A stretch of DNA of 64,000 bases, from positions 1 to 64,000 of the forward strand of contig SGBB01000013.1 in assembly GCA_004195025.1 (NCBI GenBank), given 5' to 3'. The stretch comes from Candidatus Acidulidesulfobacter diazotrophicus. Its GTDB lineage: Bacteria > SZUA-79 > Acidulodesulfobacterales > Acidulodesulfobacteraceae. This document shows, piece after piece, positions 13,258 through 22,575 of the stretch. Within the stretch, counting starts at the first letter, position 1; every line of letters starts with the position of its first letter. A model generated the notes under the pieces. It had not been told where the DNA came from, searched no databases, and saw nothing but the letters and a program-made list of their open reading frames with translations. Made by a program: the position numbers and the translations under genes.

Positions 13258-16251
13258 TTAATCCGGCAGTTTCCCCGCAAGTATGCTCGCAGCTGGTCTA
13301 TTTTCGCTTTTTGATAATTTTTTGATATACCTCATAACTTTCTCATATGATTTTACGCCCTTTGCAGCAATCCATTCTTGTTTAAACTGTTCGGGTCCTG
13401 AGACTTTTAACAAAGTTGTTGGTGTATACATATTTTTTTCGGAAGGGCTATAACTTGATTTTGATAAATTTATATTAGCCGTTTTTTTAGAAGAATTAAT
13501 ATTTTTAATTTCTGTATTACTGTTATTATCAAAATAACTTTTACTGTTTTTTATATTTTTTCTATTATTTTTTTCTATTTTATTCAGCGAAATATATTTT
13601 TTAGGCAGCACCGCTCCTAATTTTAATCTTAATTTTTGAATATTAGAGCAAAGTCCGGGATTAAGCCTTTTTTTAACCGTTAAATTTACATAATTATAAG
13701 GTTTATAATCAGGCTTCTTTGTAAATCCGTTAATTATCACTTTGGCATTAGCATCCCACTGGCTCATAGGAGGAAGATTAAAGATAGTTTCAATCGTCTT
13801 TATTATTGAAACCTGAGAATATCTCTGTCTGACAAGAGCGCCTTTTTTAATGTACGGACCCATCATTAATGCAAATGTCCTGTGTGCCGAAATATGATCG
13901 GCACCCGACTGGGCATCGTCTTCAGTTAAAAATACAAGCGTATTTTTCCATAATTTAGAATGGGATAAAAAAGATAACACTTTGCCTGTTGCATAGTCAT
14001 TGTTGGCAACATAATACTGCGGCGTGTAATAACAAGGAGCAAGTCCCGCCGTATGGTCATCGGGAAGCCAGATATAAGTAAAATCAGGAAACTTATTTTC
14101 TTTTATTCTTTTTTTAGCCCAGTTAATAAAAATATTTGCCCTTGCGCTATCTAATATATCTCTGTCCCAACCTGGATATTCGGCTACTACATGCGCTCTC
14201 ATTTTTCTGCTTATTCCGTTAATGCGGGTATGAGCGACAAATTCGCCAAAATCGGCAAATGTAATATCATGCGACAGCATATCGTTAAATAGATATAATT
14301 TGTAAGGATATGAAATCCAAATGTTACTTAAATGGACATTTAGTTTTTTCATTAACTTATTTCCGATATACGCCGGATTTAAAAATGTATTTTTTTTATC
14401 AGGCATTGCGGGCAATAATAAACTTCTGCTTTGCGGATATCTTAGTCCCCTGCCCGAATAATTTTCGGGCCAGACCCTTTGCACATAATCGGAATCAGAC
14501 GCTCCTGTCGTCCATTCATGTCCCTGCGCCGTTACTTCGCCATCGGCATAAAAATTAACAAATAACGCATATTTGTTTGCTAATTTATAAAGATTGGGAA
14601 GTTCTTTTTTGTTATACATATCAAGATGCGGGTCTGCCCATTTTCCGGCACGTTTGTAATCACCTAAATCTTCATCAAATGTTTTATTTTCGCGAAGAAT
14701 AAAAACGATATGTTTTATATGTTTTCTTAAAAACTTAACCATAGATGATTCCTTTTTCTTTCTTTCATTTCTCTGTTTATATGTAAATCCGTCATCATAC
14801 AAACTAAGATGCGTAAGATAATTTTTATTTTTTAAAAAATAATTTATTTTAACCTTTTGCAGAGCTCCGTCCATAAAGCTTCCTATCCACTGATATTCTA
14901 AATTAGGTCCTGCGCCTAATCCTTTAGCATCCGTAATAAATATTGATTTGCTATTCGAAGTTATAGATGTGGGATACCATGCTGTTGGAATTAACCCGAT
15001 TGGTTTATAATTGGATAAATTAAATACCTGTACATCGTTATTGCCTGCGTTAGCTACAAAAAAGTATTTGCCGCTCACGGTTATGCCGTCCGGATAACTT
15101 CCGTAAGGAGCTTTTTTATAAGGACTTATTTTTATGGTCTTGACAACTTTAAGGTTTATTGTATTTACTACAAAAACCCTATCGTTATTTGACGCTGCGA
15201 TTAATGACAGCGGAGTATTTGAAATAGCGGCTATTGCGGTCGGATGCATTCCTGCAGAGGGCATTGGATTATTATCAAACGATATTTTACCCAAGTACTT
15301 AAGCGACGGAGTAAATACTCTAACGTCATCGCCTCCCCAATCGCTTACTACAATTCTTTTTCCGTTATCCGCTAAACTGACAGCAAATGGATATGGACCC
15401 GCATTGGCATATCTTGTAATTCCGGTTTTTAAATTTATTTTAGCAATAGAGTTTGAAAGCAAACCTGTTGCATAAATAAAATTCTGATTTTTTGATAACG
15501 TTACATAATCGGGATAAAAAAGATACGGGCGTATATTTTCACGACCCTGATACTGATAAGGATATTGATTTTTTGGAAAATTTTGCCATTTTAGATGATA
15601 GCTTCTTACAGCCACAAGCCTGCCTTTTATATATTTAACTGCTAAAACATTACCTGTAACTCCGCCTGCAGCATAAATTGTTCCGTTTTTGCTTACGGTT
15701 AGACCCTGAAAAAAGCTCTGGCTTCTAATTACAGTGGTAGGAATTTCAGAATTTGGTATTCTAGCAATACTGCTTGCCCATATAAGAGACGTTGCATAAC
15801 TGCTATTTTTTTTAATATTAGGCTGTTCGCCGTATTGAATTATCGAACCTAAATACGGCAAATTACTTTCGCCTCTAAAAGCATCAAGAATTGCAACCGG
15901 TTTTAAATTTTTTCTTCTAAATAATTCAATTTTTTGAATCTTTTTTGATGGATTAGTAAGTACTATTATATAATTTTTATACACTTTTGCATTTGTAGGA
16001 AAATTCTCCGTTGCGCTTATCAATCCTACAGGGCTTATAAGCCTACCTGTCGGGAGTTTGTGCATATATTCTTTAATATTTTCTTTTGTTATTTTAACAG
16101 GATTTTGCTTAAGAAAATTATTTGGGAGATTATGAGGTATTGGTATAAAATTATAAGCGAAAGCGGCAGATATTGACATCATATAAAACAAAAAGCCTGC
16201 GAATAACATATATATAGCAATACATATTTTGAATTTATAATTAGTTTTCAT
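13258..16251 (-). CDS. Secreted beta-propeller / alkaline-phosphatase-superfamily phosphoesterase 2
   Basis: A 997-residue paralogue of the protein at 6504. It has a signal peptide ending AFA, a YVTN-type propeller (about 60-470, e.g. YPFAVSLADNGKRIVVSDWG), the phosphoesterase domain (about 510-840) with ENKTFDEDLGDY, LPDDHTAG and TEDDAQSGADHISAHRT, a Lys/Asn/Ser linker and the same terminal module GPEQFKQEWIAAKGVKSYEK. Catalytic residues are all conserved between the two. ATG has a GGAG site 8 nt upstream. It lies 186 nt downstream of receptor 2 behind a hairpin terminator and has no Pho array of its own, so read-through from the receptor promoter is likely. Confidence 0.85.
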   Translation of the reverse strand: MKTNYKFKICIAIYMLFAGFLFYMMSISAAFAYNFIPIPHNLPNNFLKQNPVKITKENIKEYMHKLPTGRLISPVGLISATENFPTNAKVYKNYIIVLTNPSKKIQKIELFRRKNLKPVAILDAFRGESNLPYLGSIIQYGEQPNIKKNSSYATSLIWASSIARIPNSEIPTTVIRSQSFFQGLTVSKNGTIYAAGGVTGNVLAVKYIKGRLVAVRSYHLKWQNFPKNQYPYQYQGRENIRPYLFYPDYVTLSKNQNFIYATGLLSNSIAKINLKTGITRYANAGPYPFAVSLADNGKRIVVSDWGGDDVRVFTPSLKYLGKISFDNNPMPSAGMHPTAIAAISNTPLSLIAASNNDRVFVVNTINLKVVKTIKISPYKKAPYGSYPDGITVSGKYFFVANAGNNDVQVFNLSNYKPIGLIPTAWYPTSITSNSKSIFITDAKGLGAGPNLEYQWIGSFMDGALQKVKINYFLKNKNYLTHLSLYDDGFTYKQRNERKKKESSMVKFLRKHIKHIVFILRENKTFDEDLGDYKRAGKWADPHLDMYNKKELPNLYKLANKYALFVNFYADGEVTAQGHEWTTGASDSDYVQRVWPENYSGRGLRYPQSRSLLLPAMPDKKNTFLNPAYIGNKLMKKLNVHLSNIWISYPYKLYLFNDMLSHDITFADFGEFVAHTRINGISRKMRAHVVAEYPGWDRDILDSARANIFINWAKKRIKENKFPDFTYIWLPDDHTAGLAPCYYTPQYYVANNDYATGKVLSFLSHSKLWKNTLVFLTEDDAQSGADHISAHRTFALMMGPYIKKGALVRQRYSQVSIIKTIETIFNLPPMSQWDANAKVIINGFTKKPDYKPYNYVNLTVKKRLNPGLCSNIQKLRLKLGAVLPKKYISLNKIEKNNRKNIKNSKSYFDNNSNTEIKNINSSKKTANINLSKSSYSPSEKNMYTPTTLLKVSGPEQFKQEWIAAKGVKSYEKVMRYIKKLSKSENRPAASILAGKLPD

Positions 16252-16331
16252 TTATAATCTCCAAGTTCTTAAATAATATTTATATTACCTAACAGTTGTT
16301 ATCTAACAGCAAATTATTATTTAAATTTAAA

Positions 16332-16383
16332 AAGCCATAGATTGTATATCAAAAAGATTAAAAATATTAAAAATCTATGGCTT
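16332..16383 (-). terminator. Hairpin terminator between receptor 2 and phosphoesterase 2
   Basis: 12-bp inverted repeat AAGCCATAGATT / AATCTATGGCTT (16332-16343 with 16372-16383), 28-nt loop, followed on the minus strand by TTTTTAAATTT. It would attenuate transcription from receptor 2 into phosphoesterase 2, allowing less enzyme than receptor. Confidence 0.65.
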
Positions 16384-16436
16384 AAGTTTTATTAGCGTTA
16401 ATTTGATTTGTTAATAATGATACTTATTATTTTTAT

Positions 16437-19055
16437 TTAAAACATCAAGCTTGCGCTTAAGAAAATTTCTCTTGGCGCGCCCTGCCAACCCTGTAATATA
16501 CCGCTGGACGGGGTTTGATAATAATTATAGATATTCTTGCCGCTTCCGCCTGCGTTGTAAGTTTCCATTGAATTATAATGCTTATTTAATAGATTAGAAA
16601 CCGATAAAGTAATTTTTGTCATTTTTAAACCCGGCAGATAATTATTTAACATTGTTGTTTTCATTCCAATCGAAGCATTAACCAAATTAAACGCCGGCAT
16701 TGATGTATATGTCGGCTCTCCTGCTCCTACCGCGTAGCTCCATATATATTGAGAACCATTATAATTATCCCAAAGTTTCAACGAATAAATGTTATTATTA
16801 ACAGGAATATTATAATATGCCCCAACATTAAACACAGTGTATGGCGTATTCGGGTCAGAATAATTATTATAACTCGTACCTGCGGTTGAATAGCTTATTA
16901 TATGAGAATCGTTAAGGGATATATTTGTATACAAATGCAAATTACGAATTGGATTGTCTGATGCGTCTATGTTTACTCCTCTATCCAAGTTTTTCGCCAA
17001 TGAACTATAAAATATAAAGCCTTGATTTACTGTAGAAACGGCGTTTGAAATATTTTCATTGCTAAAAATAGTTTGAAAGTAATTTGCATTTAAAACAAAA
17101 TGGCGTAAATATAAATTTCTTCTTATTAAAAATCTAATGCCAGCTTCAAATCCTTCGCTTCTGACGGGTTTTGTACCTGAATGATATTCTGGCTGAAAGC
17201 TTCTATCATTCGGATTTTGATAAGCTACTGACCAATTGCCAAACAATGAAATATTTTTGTTAAGTTTATAATTTAAACCAATGGATGGCTCCAATTCATA
17301 ATAATTTTTTGCTTCCGCAGGTGTAAAAGCTGAATCATCATAGTGCTCGGGTCCATTTATATAATAAGGATAATAAATATATGCTGCATCGTTAATATAT
17401 TGATTTTGAAATCCCACATAATCTATAGCTGGTGTAATAGTTAAATTTTTAATAGATTTTATAGCATCTTGCAGATATATTGACGAATAGCGCAAATTGG
17501 CATTAAAAGCGCCGTAATCTAATGTATTGTTGGGATAGAACGGCGCAACGGTCTGACCTTCTGAACCATCATAAAGATCTGCCATAGTACTCCATATATA
17601 ATATTCACCCAATTTAATATTATTTTTTAATATATGATAATCAAATGATAATTTTTCGCCAATTATATTTGTTGGTACGTTATAATATTCTTCTGCCATC
17701 CCAAATCCCGATGCTAAACCTTCCGCCGTATCTCCATAATGATCAAGCATGTAATGGTACCTATCAGCATGCATATACCATATCATAGAATGTAGTTGTA
17801 ATCTTTTGGTTAAATTTAAATCTAATTTAGAATATGTTAGCAATACCTGATTAGTAACATATTTTTCCCAATTATATTGACTTAACTGAGAATAAAATCC
17901 CGAAGTTTGCTGGCTATATAACGGGGCATTAGGAATGCCGTAACCAACTGTATTTACGCCTGGAACTGGATTAACAGGAGTTCCTTCTGAAAACGCATAA
18001 TCTTTATATCTTACAGCATAAGCTCCTAAACTGAATGAATTATGATTAAACAATTTTATAACTTTACCGTAAAATGCATAAGCATGGTCAGGTGCATTGT
18101 AATCAGTGTTTAAAAATGTATCGGTATGCGTATAACCTGCAGCCATTACAGCATCCCAACCGTCATGAATTCCAGTGGACATTTCATCATCTAAATTATA
18201 AGTATCATAACTTCCATATGACATATTTACTTTATCATACATATTAGTGGTAGGCTGAACGGGCACAAAATTAACCGTTCCTCCAAGACTGTCAAACCAA
18301 CGGCTATTGGGATTTCCTGGTCCATTTATAACATTTATCCCTTGAAAGAAATTTGCAAAAGGAAGCTCCATAGTATCAAAGTGACTATCGTAACTGGCGC
18401 CCAGATACATCATTGGCACACCGTCAAATAAAAAACTTATTGCATTATTTGCCAAATCTTGTCCACCTCTCCAAGGATACGCAGCTTTTACACCATTTAT
18501 CACTACTGCATCGCGCCCCATTGATCCGCCAGCGGCACCACTTACAGCATTCACATTTACACCAGGCGACATCACTAATGCGTTTGCAATACCGCCTCCC
18601 AGTGAAGCAATTGCTTTTATCTGCTTTTTACTTACAACATGTTCCGCCTGCGATGATTTAAAAATATGTTTTTTGGTAAATTTTCCGCTTATTTTTTTGA
18701 GCTGTTTTTGTGCTGAAGAATAAGCGCTGGATGTGGTAATTTTTGCAATTTTAATGGTTTTCTTAGTATTGGCATTAGTAGCTGCAGCGGCATTAGCAGT
18801 TGAACTATTAATTGAGCTCTCCGCATTTGCAGGCCCTGCGTTAAACAAAAGCATCATACCTGCAACAATAAATAATAAAAGACTTTTAAAAATTATCTTA
18901 TAATAATTTACATTTAAACTCTTATTTCTTTCGGTGTTTAATTTAATTTTAAATCGGCGTTGACAATTTTTTGCATTACCTTGATAATAATAAAGCTTTT
19001 TTCCCCTAATACAAATAGAGAGATATTCGGCTATTTGTTTAATTCTGTTATTCAT
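16437..19055 (-). CDS. TonB-dependent outer-membrane receptor 2
   Basis: An 872-residue TonB-dependent receptor. Like receptor 1 it starts MNNRIKQIAEYLSI with a long basic N-region before the signal core (about 50-78, ending ANA). A Thr/Ala/Asn-rich linker precedes the plug (about 135-270; MSPGVNVNAV, SFLFDGVPMMYLGASYDSHF, DSLGGTVNFVPV). The barrel closes with SVSNLLNKHYNS and terminal Phe. A GGAGGAG site supports the start. It is the model of which 6280-6473 is a decayed copy. It lies upstream of phosphoesterase 2 and is driven by an extended Pho-box-like array, suggesting uptake of a phosphorus compound released by that enzyme. The ligand is inferred only. Confidence 0.9.
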   Translation of the reverse strand: MNNRIKQIAEYLSICIRGKKLYYYQGNAKNCQRRFKIKLNTERNKSLNVNYYKIIFKSLLLFIVAGMMLLFNAGPANAESSINSSTANAAAATNANTKKTIKIAKITTSSAYSSAQKQLKKISGKFTKKHIFKSSQAEHVVSKKQIKAIASLGGGIANALVMSPGVNVNAVSGAAGGSMGRDAVVINGVKAAYPWRGGQDLANNAISFLFDGVPMMYLGASYDSHFDTMELPFANFFQGINVINGPGNPNSRWFDSLGGTVNFVPVQPTTNMYDKVNMSYGSYDTYNLDDEMSTGIHDGWDAVMAAGYTHTDTFLNTDYNAPDHAYAFYGKVIKLFNHNSFSLGAYAVRYKDYAFSEGTPVNPVPGVNTVGYGIPNAPLYSQQTSGFYSQLSQYNWEKYVTNQVLLTYSKLDLNLTKRLQLHSMIWYMHADRYHYMLDHYGDTAEGLASGFGMAEEYYNVPTNIIGEKLSFDYHILKNNIKLGEYYIWSTMADLYDGSEGQTVAPFYPNNTLDYGAFNANLRYSSIYLQDAIKSIKNLTITPAIDYVGFQNQYINDAAYIYYPYYINGPEHYDDSAFTPAEAKNYYELEPSIGLNYKLNKNISLFGNWSVAYQNPNDRSFQPEYHSGTKPVRSEGFEAGIRFLIRRNLYLRHFVLNANYFQTIFSNENISNAVSTVNQGFIFYSSLAKNLDRGVNIDASDNPIRNLHLYTNISLNDSHIISYSTAGTSYNNYSDPNTPYTVFNVGAYYNIPVNNNIYSLKLWDNYNGSQYIWSYAVGAGEPTYTSMPAFNLVNASIGMKTTMLNNYLPGLKMTKITLSVSNLLNKHYNSMETYNAGGSGKNIYNYYQTPSSGILQGWQGAPREIFLSASLMF

Positions 19056-19276
19056 AACTCCTCCAAGTTATTGTTAATTTAATTGCTTGATTGCTTGTTA
19101 ATTTAATTGCAATTGTTAACTTAATTATTTTTATTTTTTATTATTTTTATTAATTGTTATTTTCGAAGCCGACAATACTTATTTTCTTGAAATTTTTTAT
19201 GAATAAAAAATATTAAAATATTGAAAGCACATAGGATGGACATCAACCATGTATTTATTTATCTGTGATTTACAGG

Positions 19277-19377
19277 ATTATAACAAAATATTATTACAAG
19301 ATGATTACAAAACGATTAAATATTAATTAAAGTTTTGTTACAATTATTATGCTTTTATTAATATTTTGTAATAATTA
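19277..19377 (-). promoter_or_regulatory. Extended Pho-box-like array and promoter of receptor 2
   Basis: About eight units (ATTACAAGATG, ATTACAAAACG, ATTAAATATTA, ATTAAAGTTTT, GTTACAATTAT, then a 20-nt gap for two, ATTAATATTTT, GTAATAATTAG) keep an 11-bp period from 19293 to 19377. The coding-strand unit TGTAATA is followed by 9 nt and a consensus TATAAT at 19277-19282. This is the longest array in the window. Confidence 0.75.
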
Positions 19378-19420
19378 GAATTGAGATAGGAATAATAAGT
19401 AGAAAGTGTAAAGATATATT

Positions 19421-19459
19421 TATTGATAAATAAAAGTATACATGGTTTTTATCCGCCAT
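19421..19459. repeat. 39-bp direct repeat flanking the HEPN/MNT cassette, left copy
   Basis: Matches 20828-20866 at 36 of 39 positions (starts TATTGATAAATAAAAGTATA, ends TTTTTATCCGCCAT). The two copies bracket the MITE-like repeat and the HEPN/MNT genes. Direct repeats around a toxin-antitoxin cassette suggest past insertion or recombination. Confidence 0.8.
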
Positions 19460-19561
19460 ATATGCTTTTATCAGTTCTGTATCATCGTTATACATTTTAC
19501 ATTCTTTAAATTTCCTGAAGAAACAATGCAAGTTCAGTTAATCTAATAGATTTCCTTGAAG

Positions 19562-19718
19562 ATTGCCGATATAAATCTTTAAAATAGCTTTAAAGTTATA
19601 TGAACACTGGATTCCTGCTTTCGCAGGAATGATACCCAATGGGTAAACTTTTAAAATCCTTCAAAGTCATTCCTGCGTAAGCAGGAATCCAGAACTATAA
19701 ATCTCTATCGGCAATTTT
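19562..19718. repeat. MITE-like repeat, copy 1
   Basis: About 157 bp bounded by inverted ends containing ATTGCCGATA (left) and TATCGGCAAT (right). The interior has two smaller hairpins with CTGCTTTCGCAGGAATGA and TCATTCCTGCGTAAGCAG. Related copies are at 52226-52358 and 63899-63990. No coding capacity, so a non-autonomous element or intergenic repeat. Confidence 0.8.
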
Positions 19719-19726
19719 GGGTATTA

Positions 19727-20403
19727 TCATATTATATAGAGTATGTTTATTTTTGTGTTATAATATAATTATAATTTTGTTATTTTTAAAAATAATTATC
19801 AAAATATTTATTATATTTACTATTCGCAATATAAAAATATGCGGTTTCAATAACTTATGGAAAAAGATTATAATAAAAATATAAGTATTTTAAAGCTTTT
19901 AAATACTTTTAAAGAATGTAACGGTAATATTGTTCAATTATCTTTTATTATATCTAAAATAGACCTGTTTATGCCGTTAACAATTGAAAAATACGATAAA
20001 CTTACGAGTTACGATTTAGTATTTATAGATGCTTTCATTTTTAGATTTATCAAATTGCAAGATATTATGGGCGAAAAGCTTTTTCGGCTAATATTAGATA
20101 ATTTAAAAGAAAATGACGTTAATCCTTATTATATGCCGTTTATTGATGTTTTAAACAAACTTGAAAAATATAAAATTATTAACAGCACTGATGAATGGTT
20201 AGATTTAAGAAAAATACGCAATTCTTTTACTCACGAGTATCCTGAAGATTTATCAAAACGAATTGATGCTTTAAATGCGGGATTTAATCATATTTATAAT
20301 ATTTACAATATATATGCCGAAATAAAAAACTATACTGAAAAAAATATACTAATACCTTATGAAATTGATATATCAGACTATAAAACGCCAAAATTAAATT
20401 AAA
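19727..20403 (+). repeat. 677-bp duplicated segment, copy 2
   Basis: Near-identical to 369-1045. This copy retains the MNT partner gene downstream and the catalytic Arg codon, so it is likely the parental arrangement. It begins a few bases after the right end of the MITE-like repeat. Confidence 0.95.
19857..20402 (+). CDS. hepT: HepT-like HEPN toxin
   Basis: A 181-residue helical HEPN protein with an intact R-x4-H motif (Arg121 and His126 in LRKIRNSFTHEYP), the composite RNase active site of the family. The MNT nucleotidyltransferase gene follows 67 nt downstream on the same strand, forming the classic HEPN/MNT (HepT/MntA) toxin-antitoxin pair, in which the MNT protein inactivates HEPN by adding AMP to a Tyr near the motif; a Tyr two residues after the catalytic His is present here. 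The duplicated copy at 499 differs at the catalytic Arg. No strong RBS was seen. Confidence 0.85.
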   Translation: MEKDYNKNISILKLLNTFKECNGNIVQLSFIISKIDLFMPLTIEKYDKLTSYDLVFIDAFIFRFIKLQDIMGEKLFRLILDNLKENDVNPYYMPFIDVLNKLEKYKIINSTDEWLDLRKIRNSFTHEYPEDLSKRIDALNAGFNHIYNIYNIYAEIKNYTEKNILIPYEIDISDYKTPKLN

Positions 20404-20469
20404 ACTTAAAAACCTCAAATATTTAAAATATTAAATTTATAAAATCATCAATGAGTGGTGAGATAAACC

Positions 20470-20778
20470 GTGAGATTAGATAAAAAAACTATTGAAATAA
20501 TAAAAAACTTGGCATTGTCTTATTTTGGCATCAACACTAAAATCTATATATTCGGTTCAAGAGTAAATGATATTGAGAAGGGCGGAGATATTGATATATA
20601 TATTGAAACATATTTAGATATAAATTCTACAGAGCTTTTTAATTTAGAATCAAAATACTGGACTATCTTACAAAAAACATTAGGCGAAAGAAAAATAGAC
20701 ATTATTGTTAACGATATAAAACTTAATAAAAATAATTATATTTACGAAGTAGCCAAAAAAACCGGGGTTATGATTTAA
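20470..20778 (+). CDS. mntA: MNT-domain nucleotidyltransferase antitoxin
   Basis: A 102-residue minimal nucleotidyltransferase. The GSR-V-N-D-I-E-K-GGDIDIYIE motif (residues about 29-46) supplies the Gly-Ser and the two metal-binding Asp; a third acidic residue is in RKIDIIVND. Family members are the antitoxins of HEPN toxins and AMPylate them. The start is a GTG at 20470 preceded by a GGTGAG-like site. It directly follows the HEPN toxin gene; a similar partner is missing at the first HEPN copy. Confidence 0.85.
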   Translation: MRLDKKTIEIIKNLALSYFGINTKIYIFGSRVNDIEKGGDIDIYIETYLDINSTELFNLESKYWTILQKTLGERKIDIIVNDIKLNKNNYIYEVAKKTGVMI

Positions 20779-20827
20779 AATTGATAAATATTTTTATAAT
20801 TTTTATATGTATTATGCAATAAACATC

Positions 20828-20866
20828 TATTGATAAATAAAAGTATATATAATTTTTATCCGCCAT
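20828..20866. repeat. 39-bp direct repeat flanking the HEPN/MNT cassette, right copy
   Basis: Right partner of 19421-19459, three mismatches. Located 50 nt after the MNT stop codon. Confidence 0.8.
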
Positions 20867-20947
20867 TAAACATTTTTTATTTGATTATTTATTGTAAAAA
20901 GAAATATAGTTATATTATAGCAAAACTAAAAAAAGAGGATAATCAAT

Positions 20948-21190
20948 ATGGAAAGTATAATTTATGATACTTTGGCATATGTAAAAAAATTAAAGCAGGT
21001 AGGTTTTACAGATGAACAAGCAGAGATTCAAGCTGAGGAAATAGCGCGTATTTTAAATGAAAACATAGTTACTAAAAAAGATATTAAAGAACTTGAATAT
21101 AAATTAAAATATCAAATTATTACAGCCGTAGGGGGCATGCTTGTAGGTGCAGTTATCATCATAGGCGTATTAATAAAAATACTTCAATGA
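20948..21190 (+). CDS. DUF1640-like coiled-coil membrane protein
   Basis: An 80-residue protein: an N-terminal helix (ESIIYDTLAYVKKLKQVGFT), the D/E-E-Q-A-E segment typical of DUF1640 proteins, a short coiled coil (VTKKDIKELEYKLKYQI), and one C-terminal transmembrane helix (ITAVGGMLVGAVIIIGVLI). The domain order matches small bacterial DUF1640 proteins, whose role is unknown. AGAGGAT lies 7 nt before the ATG. Stands alone next to the HEPN/MNT cassette. Confidence 0.75.
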   Translation: MESIIYDTLAYVKKLKQVGFTDEQAEIQAEEIARILNENIVTKKDIKELEYKLKYQIITAVGGMLVGAVIIIGVLIKILQ

Positions 21191-21465
21191 AAAATATCCT
21201 TCCTTAATAATTAATTCTATCCCTAAATAGAAATAATTTTACCAATAGAACATTTTTATCAAATTCTACAAATTCTATCAAATTAATTTTGAAATTGGCA
21301 AGAAAAAACGTAAGAAATTTGAAAGTCAGGTTATTTTTTGAAATCTTTATTTTTCTGAAACTTGTATTTTTGAAATTTTATCAAGAATTTGTTCAAATTC
21401 AATTTTATTTTTTAATTCAATAAGCTCTGTTTCTAATATATTTTCCTTATCGGAATAATCTTTTT

Positions 21466-22494
21466 TTAAGATACCTTCAAGACTTTCGCCCCTTTAATTC
21501 TTTTTTCTTTTATATCTAATATAGCTTTATTGGCGTCTAAAAGATCATATATTTGGTATTCAGGCTTGATATTATACTTAGATGCGATATTTAACACGTC
21601 TTTTATGTCGTTAAATGTAACATTTGCAACCGATTTTATCTCTTTTTCCATCCATAAATCCCTTGAATAATCTATATTTATAAGATAATCTTTATCAAAA
21701 TCTTCTTTCCTAATATTATTTATAACAAGCCGTCCATTAGGCTTTAAATTTTTCAATACTTCCACGACAGGCATCCAAACAGGCGTCGTATCTATAATTG
21801 CATTTAACTTTTCAACAGGGGTTTCAGTAACGTCGCCGCACCAATATGCACCAAGCTCTTTAGCAAATTTTCTCTCATTTTCAGATCTTGCAAACACAAA
21901 AAACTTTGAATTTGGATAAATAGCTTTTGCTATCTGCAAAACTAAATGATTCGAAGCTCCGAACCCAAGAAAACCTAAATTCATTTTATCTTTAATATTT
22001 GTTAATTTCAGAGCTCTGTATCCTACTGCACCCGCACAAAGCAAAGGTGAAGCTTCTTCGTCGGTAAAATTTTCAGGGATTAAAGCCGCATAATTCTCAT
22101 TTATTTTTGTATATTCGGCATAACCGCCATCCACATCTTTACCCGTTGAAACAAACTCCTGACATAAATTTTCATAACCGTTTTTACAGTATTCACATTT
22201 GCCGCATGCCGAATTGATCCAGCCGATACCTACCCTGTCTCCTTTTTGCAATTTTTTTACATCTTTACCCGTTTCAATTATCCTCCCGACTATCTGATGA
22301 CCCGGTATAATCGGTAATTTAATAGGTTTAATTCTGCCTTCAATTTCGTCTAATTCGGTATGGCATACAGCACAGGTATTAATCTTTATTAAAATTTCAT
22401 TTTGATTAATTTCCGGTATTTTAGCATTTATATTGCATAAAGGGTTTTTATTTATTTTTAAATCCGTTATTTTTGTTAATGTCATAGATTTCAT
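21466..22494 (-). CDS. Zinc-dependent alcohol dehydrogenase
   Basis: A 342-residue medium-chain dehydrogenase. The catalytic zinc ligands are in TCAVCHTELDEIEG and GHQIVG; the structural zinc lobe is CGKCEYCKNGYENLC; the NAD(P)-binding Rossmann fold is at LGFLGFGASNHLVLQIAK. Size and motifs match the propanol-preferring AdhA/AdhP type. It would interconvert alcohols and aldehydes in the cytoplasm. It lies downstream of the isochorismatase-like gene on the same strand but 280 nt away, with two 22-bp direct repeats and a hairpin between. Substrate not determinable. Confidence 0.88.
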   Translation of the reverse strand: MKSMTLTKITDLKINKNPLCNINAKIPEINQNEILIKINTCAVCHTELDEIEGRIKPIKLPIIPGHQIVGRIIETGKDVKKLQKGDRVGIGWINSACGKCEYCKNGYENLCQEFVSTGKDVDGGYAEYTKINENYAALIPENFTDEEASPLLCAGAVGYRALKLTNIKDKMNLGFLGFGASNHLVLQIAKAIYPNSKFFVFARSENERKFAKELGAYWCGDVTETPVEKLNAIIDTTPVWMPVVEVLKNLKPNGRLVINNIRKEDFDKDYLINIDYSRDLWMEKEIKSVANVTFNDIKDVLNIASKYNIKPEYQIYDLLDANKAILDIKEKRIKGAKVLKVS

Positions 22495-22575
22495 AAAAGC
22501 CTCCCGATGCCCGATATTATATTATTATAATACTAAGCGCAAATTATTTGACCGCATTAAAATTAAGCTGCATAG

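Noticed and set aside
16252-16330. Pho-box array before phosphoesterase 2
   Set aside because: CTGTTAG occurs twice here, but 15 bp apart and not in the 11-bp phase; no TATAAT at the expected distance.
21348-21490. Coding-looking minus-strand stretch overlapping the alcohol dehydrogenase end (LKKDYSDKENILETELIEL)
   Set aside because: No start codon, preceded by an in-frame stop. May be a remnant of a coiled-coil or Rpn-type protein, but evidence is too thin to list.
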